Shown here: piece after piece, positions 7,148 through 12,500 of the stretch
How positions within the stretch are numbered: the stretch's first letter is position 1
Layout: the number at the start of each line of letters is the position of its first letter
Source: Apostichopus japonicus
Taxonomy: Eukaryota > Echinodermata > Holothuroidea > Aspidochirotida > Stichopodidae
Direction: 5' to 3'
Length of the DNA: 12,500 nucleotides
NCBI RefSeq assembly: GCF_037975245.1
Contig: NC_092570.1
Span: 1-12,500, forward strand
Made by a program: the position numbers and the translations under genes
Notes under the pieces: generated by a model
What the model was told of the DNA's origin: nothing
What the model saw: only the letters and a program-made list of their open reading frames with translations
The model's database searches: none

Positions 7148-8659
7148 CTACCGGTGAAAAACACCTACTTTGGGGGGGGGACCTCAAAAACGTATAGACT
7201 ATACCCCCTTCCCGAAAATTAATGCTACCGTATGAGTTGTCTACACGTAGCTACGACTCTTGTCTCCCACATAGCTAAAATTCAGCTCCGTCACATACCC
7301 TCGGTGGAAAGGAAGGGGTACCGAAAAGAGGTACTTTTTTAACTTTTCAAGACAAAAACACCTATTTTTGGCGCAGATAGAAATCATATATACAAAGAGC
7401 CTTTTCCGGTCATATAATTACACGAAATTGATGTATGACAATGACGAGGGTGTCTTCTACTACACGTCAAAATTTCATTTCGATGGGTACTTCAGAGAGG
7501 ACAGGAGGGGGGGTTGACAAGAGGGGGTTTTCCAACTTTTGCACGTATGAAGAACACGTATTTCTATCGGGTCCTCTGGGAACCTATATCTCCCGAACGG
7601 AAGCAGGTATGGACCTGGGAGTTGCAGATTTGGACTCCTGGGCATCGATTACCCCCTGTGACGTCATTTTGACCAAATCCATTTTGGGGCAATTTCGGTA
7701 AAAACCGTAAGGGGTACCCCTTATGGTTTTTTTGGGTGAAAATAATTTTTGTCGCAAAGACGGGCAGTGTGTATCTTTTCTGATTGTTCTCGACACGCTG
7801 ATCACGAATCTGAAGTTAATTTTGGAATTGGGTGTTGTGTGGGGGCATGGGGGGCCAAAAACCATTGGGAGGGGGGCACGACCCCAAGTGGGTGTCTCCA
7901 AAAAAGAACGAAATACACCTGTTCTGGTGCTTCTTGGGGTGCTGATGATGAATCTGAGATTATTTTGGCGGTTCGTAGGCGTGGGGAGTGGTGGGGGAAT
8001 TTAATACCTTCCGGGCGTCCCATGGCGCACGCTACCGAGAGTTTTTTGCTGACTGTTTGTACTTTTCCTCAAAATGACCCCCCTACCACCCCGGAGAAGT
8101 GACAAACCTAAAAGTTTTATTCTAATTTTGGAAAGGGGACACCCTAGCGGTGGTACCCTTAAAAGATGGCCGTAATCGGACCACTCCAGTAACCATGGTA
8201 ACGCTCCAAAGTAGAACGGTCGTGATTTTCCCGTACATAGTAACACTAATTATTATGACTTTTTCGGATTTTTTTCAAACTGACCCCCCTACCACCCCGG
8301 AGAAGAGACCCACCTACAGGTTTCATCCTATTTTAGAAAGGGGACACCCTAGCGGTGGTACCCCGAAAAGATGGCCGTAATCGGACCACCCCAGTAACCA
8401 TGGTAACGCTCCAGAGTAGAAGAGTCGGGATTTTCCCGTACATAGTAACACTAATTATTATGGCCTTTTCGGTTTTTTTCCAAAATGACCCCCCTACCAC
8501 CCCGGAGAAGAGACCCACCTACAAGTTTTATTCAAATGTGGGAAGGGGACACACTAGCGGTGACAACCTGAAAATATGGGGGAAATCGGACTGATTCCCA
8601 TAACCATGGTAACGCTCAAAAGTATAAATGTCGGGATTTCGAAAAAACGTTTATAACTA
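7148..8659 (+). repeat. 1.5-kb tandem repeat, unit 4
   Basis: 1512 bp with a G9 tract. I see no substitution separating it from unit 3 and none separating it from the part of unit 5 that is present. Confidence 0.95.
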
Positions 8660-9672
8660 CTACCGGTGAAAAACACCTACTTTGGGGGGGGGACCTCAAA
8701 AACGTATAGACTATACCCCCTTCCCGAAAATTAATGCTACCGTATGAGTTGTCTACACGTAGCTACGACTCTTGTCTCCCACATAGCTAAAATTCAGCTC
8801 CGTCACATACCCTCGGTGGAAAGGAAGGGGTACCGAAAAGAGGTACTTTTTTAACTTTTCAAGACAAAAACACCTATTTTTGGCGCAGATAGAAATCATA
8901 TATACAAAGAGCCTTTTCCGGTCATATAATTACACGAAATTGATGTATGACAATGACGAGGGTGTCTTCTACTACACGTCAAAATTTCATTTCGATGGGT
9001 ACTTCAGAGAGGACAGGAGGGGGGGTTGACAAGAGGGGGTTTTCCAACTTTTGCACGTATGAAGAACACGTATTTCTATCGGGTCCTCTGGGAACCTATA
9101 TCTCCCGAACGGAAGCAGGTATGGACCTGGGAGTTGCAGATTTGGACTCCTGGGCATCGATTACCCCCTGTGACGTCATTTTGACCAAATCCATTTTGGG
9201 GCAATTTCGGTAAAAACCGTAAGGGGTACCCCTTATGGTTTTTTTGGGTGAAAATAATTTTTGTCGCAAAGACGGGCAGTGTGTATCTTTTCTGATTGTT
9301 CTCGACACGCTGATCACGAATCTGAAGTTAATTTTGGAATTGGGTGTTGTGTGGGGGCATGGGGGGCCAAAAACCATTGGGAGGGGGGCACGACCCCAAG
9401 TGGGTGTCTCCAAAAAAGAACGAAATACACCTGTTCTGGTGCTTCTTGGGGTGCTGATGATGAATCTGAGATTATTTTGGCGGTTCGTAGGCGTGGGGAG
9501 TGGTGGGGGAATTTAATACCTTCCGGGCGTCCCATGGCGCACGCTACCGAGAGTTTTTTGCTGACTGTTTGTACTTTTCCTCAAAATGACCCCCCTACCA
9601 CCCCGGAGAAGTGACAAACCTAAAAGTTTTATTCTAATTTTGGAAAGGGGACACCCTAGCGGTGGTACCCTT
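8660..9672 (+). repeat. 1.5-kb tandem repeat, unit 5 (partial, passes into monomer array)
   Basis: It has a G9 tract and follows units 3 and 4 closely into its first 205-bp monomer (start 9588). After about 9672 (AATAGATGG in place of AAAAGATGG) it no longer follows the unit plan and continues as a longer run of monomers. The 1.5-kb unit is therefore bordered on its proximal side by the same monomers it contains, as expected if it arose from, or recombined through, the short array. Confidence 0.9.
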
Positions 9673-11814
9673 AATAGATGGCCGTAATCGGACCACCCCA
9701 GTAACCATGGTAACGCTCCAAAGTAGAAGAGTCGGGATTTTCCAGTACATAGTAACACTAATTATTATGACTTTTTTTCGGATTTTTTCAAAACTAACCC
9801 CCCTACCACCCCGGAGAAGAGACCCACCTACAAGTTTTATTCAAATGTGGTAAGGGGACACCCTAGCGTTGGTACCCCGAAAAGATGGCCGTAATCGGAC
9901 CACCCCAGTAACCATGGTAACGCTCCAGAGTAGAAGAGTCGGGATTTTCCCGTACATAGTAACACTAATTATTATGACCTATTCGGATTTTTTCCAAACT
10001 GACCCCCCTATCACCCGGAGAAGAGACCCACTCACAAGTTTTATTCAAATGTGGGAAGGGGACACCCTAGCGGTGGTACCCCGAAAAGATGGTCAAAATC
10101 GGACCACCCCAGTAACCATGGTAACGCTCCAGAGTAGAAGAGTCGGGATTTTCCCGTACATAGTAACACTAATTATTATGACCTATTCGGATTTTTTCCA
10201 AACTGACCCCCCTATCACCCGGAGAAGAGACCCACTCACAAGTTTTATTCTAATGTGGGAAGGGGACACCCTAGCGGTGGTACCCTTAAAAGTTGGCCGT
10301 AATCGGACCACTCCAGTAACCATGGTAACGCTCCAAAGTAGAAGGGTCGTGATTTTCCCGTACATAGTAACACTAATTATTATGACTTTTTCGGATTTTT
10401 TTCAAACTGACCCCCCTACCACCCCGGAGAAGAGACCCACCTACAGGTTTCATCCTATTTTAGAAAGGGGACACCCTAGCGGTGGTACCCCGAAAAGATG
10501 GCCGTAATCGGACCACCCCAGTAACCATGGTAACGCTCCAGAGTAGAAGAGTCGGGATTTTCCCGTACATAGTAACACTAATTTTTATGGCCTTTTCGGT
10601 TTTTTTCCAAAATGACCCCCCTACCACCCCGGAGAAGAGACCCACCTACAAGTTTTATTCAAATGTGGGAAGGGGACACCCTAGCGTTGGTACCCCGAAA
10701 AGATGGCCGTAATCGGACCACCCCAGTAACCATGGTAACGCTCCAGAGTAGAAGAGTCGGGATTTTCCCGTACATAGTAACACTAATTATTATGACCTAT
10801 TCGGATTTTTTCCAAACTGACCCCCCTATCACCCGGAGAAGAGACCCACTCACAAGTTTTATTCAAATGTGGGAAGGGGACACCCTAGCGGTGGTACCCC
10901 GAAAAGATGGTCAAAATCGGACCACCCCAGTAACCATGGTAACGCTCCAGAGTAGAAGAGTCGGGATTTTCCCGTACATAGTAACACTAATTATTATGAC
11001 CTATTCGGATTTTTTCCAAACTGACCCCCCTATCACCCGGAGAAGAGACCCACTCACAAGTTTTATTCAAATGTGGGAAGGGGACACCCTAGCGGTGGTA
11101 CCCCGAAAAGATGGTCAAAATCGGACCACCCCAGTAACCATGGTAACGCTCAAGAGTAGAAGGGACGGGATTTTCCCGTACATAGTAACACTAAGTAACA
11201 CTAATTATTATGACCTCTTCGGATTTTTTCCAAAATGACCCCCAACCACCCCGGAGAAGAGACGCGCACCTACAAGTTTCATCCTATTTCGGCAAGGGGA
11301 CACCCTAGCGGTGGTACCCCGAAAAGATGGCCGTAGTCGGACCACCACAGTAACCATGGTAACGCTCCAAAGTAGAAGGGTCGGGATTTTCAAAAACGTA
11401 TATAGCAAATTATTATGCCTTTTCAGATTTTGTTTCAAAATGACCCCCTATCACCCAGGAATGAGAAGCACCTACAAGTTTAATCCTATTTTGGAAAGGG
11501 GACACCCTAGCGGTGGTACCCTGAAAGGATGGCCGTAATCGGACCACCACAGTAACCATGGTAACGCTCCAAAGTAGAAGGGTCGGGATTTTCCCGTACG
11601 TAGTAATACTAATTATTATGACCGTTTTAGACTTTTTTTCAAAATTACCCCCCTACCACCCCGGGAAAGAGACGCACCTACAAGGTTCATCCTATTTCGG
11701 ACAGGTGACACCCTAGCGGTGGTACCCTGAAAAGATGGGGGAAATCGGACTAACCCAGTAACCATGGTAACGCGCCAAAGTATAAAAGTAGGTATTTTCC
11801 CGTATATAGAGTAA
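9588..11814 (+). repeat. Tandem array of ~205-bp satellite monomers
   Basis: Monomers, counted from GACCCCCCTA, start at 9588, 9796, 10001, 10205, 10409, 10614, 10819, 11023, 11237, 11442 and 11646. Spacings are 204-208 bp except for one of 214. A subtype marked by GACCTATTCGG, CTATCACCCGG and CCACTCACAAG (10001, 10205, 10819, 11023) is 204 bp because it lost one C. Monomers from 11237 onward are increasingly diverged. Common landmarks in order: CACCCCGGAGAAG, AGGGGACACCCTAGCGGTGG, AAGATGGCCG, GTAACCATGGTAACGCTCC, CGGGATTTTCCCG. The long open frames at 9869-10507 and 10612-11238 exist because 204 is a multiple of three. Confidence 0.95.
11184..11203 (+). repeat. 10-bp tandem duplication inside one monomer
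   Basis: AGTAACACTA occurs twice in a row. It accounts for the single 214-bp monomer spacing (11023 to 11237). It also shifts the frame of the open reading frame at 10612-11238, which stops soon afterwards, consistent with no coding constraint. Confidence 0.9.
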
Positions 11815-12100
11815 TTTAGTGTTAGGCAGATCGGTTAATGAATTTTAATTAATTAACCGAATATGCAAATGAGCTGAAATTTTTATGACGTCATCAATAG
11901 GATGTAACGGAAGGGTAAAAAAAGTTTGAAGATGCCCCCCCAAGTTTTGCACTGGGGGTGGGGTCCCCCACCCCAAAAATTCACCCCCCTCAAATTTTTA
12001 CCAAAATGACGCCAATTTGTCGAAGGGGTGCAGGGGTATCTAAAAGTATGAATTACGACACCCCCACCCCCGGGGAAGTATTTTTTTTATAATATTTTGT
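11815..12100. other. Single-copy spacer with hairpins, octamer and CRE
   Basis: No gene is visible. The stretch holds a 9-bp stem with 12-base loop at 11831-11860 (TCGGTTAAT and ATTAACCGA), a POU-type octamer ATGCAAAT (11863-11870), a CRE TGACGTCA (11886-11893), and a GC-only inverted repeat GGGGTGGGG-TC-CCCCACCCC (11955-11974). CCCCGGGG lies at 12068-12075 and T8 close to 12081, just before the 21-bp array. Confidence 0.75.
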
Positions 12101-12370
12101 CACGTCCCGACTGTCCATTTTCTTCACGTCCCGATTGGGCACTTTCACGTCCCGATTGGGCACTTTCACGTCCCGACAGGGCATTCTCACGTCCCGATAG
12201 GGCATTCTCACGTCCCGATAGGGCATTTTCACGTCCCGATAGGGCATTTTGTACTTAGAAATTTTTTCACGTCCCGACTGGGCATTTTCACGTCCCGACT
12301 GGGCATTTTCACGTCCCGAGTGGGCATTCTGACGTCCCGACTGGGCATTCTGACGTCCCGACTGGGCATT
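12101..12370 (+). repeat. Array of twelve 21-bp repeats
   Basis: Consensus CACGTCCCGAYTGGGCATTTT. Units start at 12101, 12125, 12146, 12167, 12188, 12209, 12230, 12268, 12289, 12310, 12331 and 12352. All are 21 bp apart except after the first unit (24 bp) and after the seventh, where a 17-base AT-rich interruption (12251-12267) splits the array into seven and five. The last two begin with GACGTC rather than CACGTC. Units within each half resemble each other more than across halves (GATAGGG on the left, GACTGGG on the right), suggesting local expansion. The minus-strand open frame at 12053-12247 is a seven-residue repeat produced by the 21-bp period. Confidence 0.96.
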
Positions 12371-12376
12371 GGTCTG

Positions 12377-12500
12377 AACCCTAACCCTAACCCTAACCCT
12401 AACCCTAACCCTAACCCTAACCCTAACCCTAACCCTAACCCTAACCCTAACCCTAACCCTAACCCCCTAACCCTAACCCTAACCCTAACCCTAACCCTAA
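12377..12500 (-). repeat. Interstitial telomeric tract (CCCTAA)n, continues past window
   Basis: It begins after GGTCTG with AACCCTAA and runs to the window edge, in the same orientation as the terminal tract. One irregular unit with two extra Cs (CCCCCTAA) lies near 12463-12470. In a true left chromosome end this orientation means a former telomere, or a copied telomere block, buried under 12 kb of subtelomere. Confidence 0.97.

Noticed and set aside
9869-11238. Open frames of 212 and 208 codons made of a 68-residue repeat with hydrophobic stretches
   Set aside because: They follow from 204-bp monomers being a multiple of three. The 205- and 206-bp monomers and the 10-bp duplication at 11184-11203 break the frame. 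The opposite strand is also open, and no start context or domain supports a gene.
12053-12247. Minus-strand frame encoding a seven-residue repeat (MPYRDVR-like)
   Set aside because: It is the direct product of a 21-bp tandem repeat, which stays in frame by arithmetic. It ends where the repeat is interrupted and has no other protein features.
12101-12370. CRISPR-like array
   Set aside because: The 21-bp units abut without spacers, and the setting is a eukaryotic chromosome end.

Overview
This window is a chromosome end, not a gene region. It opens with 751 bp of uninterrupted CCCTAA repeats, which is TTAGGG on the minus strand with the chromosome tip to the left. It then crosses about 11.6 kb of subtelomeric DNA and closes in a second CCCTAA tract, in the same orientation, that runs off the right edge. 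TTAGGG telomeres with long satellite-like subtelomeres point to a eukaryote, and an animal is the most likely source. The species cannot be named from the sequence. I found no protein-coding gene, rRNA or tRNA that I can support. All open frames are short, overlap on both strands, and mostly recur because the DNA beneath them is tandemly repeated.

Layout, distal to proximal. (1) Telomere, 1-751. (2) A junction and two 21-bp repeats in minus orientation (760-801), a homopolymer-rich spacer, and two more 21-bp repeats in plus orientation (1007-1049). (3) A single-copy stretch, 1050-2612, rich in perfect matches to animal transcription-factor sites: four copies of ACCGGAAGTG (counting one just upstream at 967), three TGACGTCA palindromes, thirteen RGGTCA half-sites in about 360 bp, and a telomere-like fold-back. 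(4) Five tandem units of about 1.51 kb (2613 to about 9672), nearly identical. Their length differences are fully explained by one poly-G tract. (5) A tandem array of 204-208 bp monomers (9588-11814). The same monomer also makes up the last ~580 bp of every 1.5-kb unit. (6) A short single-copy stretch (11815-12100) with hairpins, an octamer and a CRE. (7) Twelve 21-bp repeats (12101-12370) in plus orientation. (8) An interstitial telomeric tract (12377-12500+).

The parts are related. The 21-bp family lies next to telomeric DNA at both ends of the block, in inverted orientation, through the same 11-bp junction GGGCATTGGTC. Every 205-bp monomer, even the most degraded, carries the box TAACCATGGTAACGC, and 19 of 23 monomers carry a full RFX-type X-box, GTAACCATGGTAAC. 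The simplest reading is a subtelomeric cassette with telomeric repeats on both sides, grown by unequal exchange. It may carry conserved protein-binding boxes and transcription signals for telomeric RNA. The repeat architecture is read directly from the sequence; the functional reading is inference.
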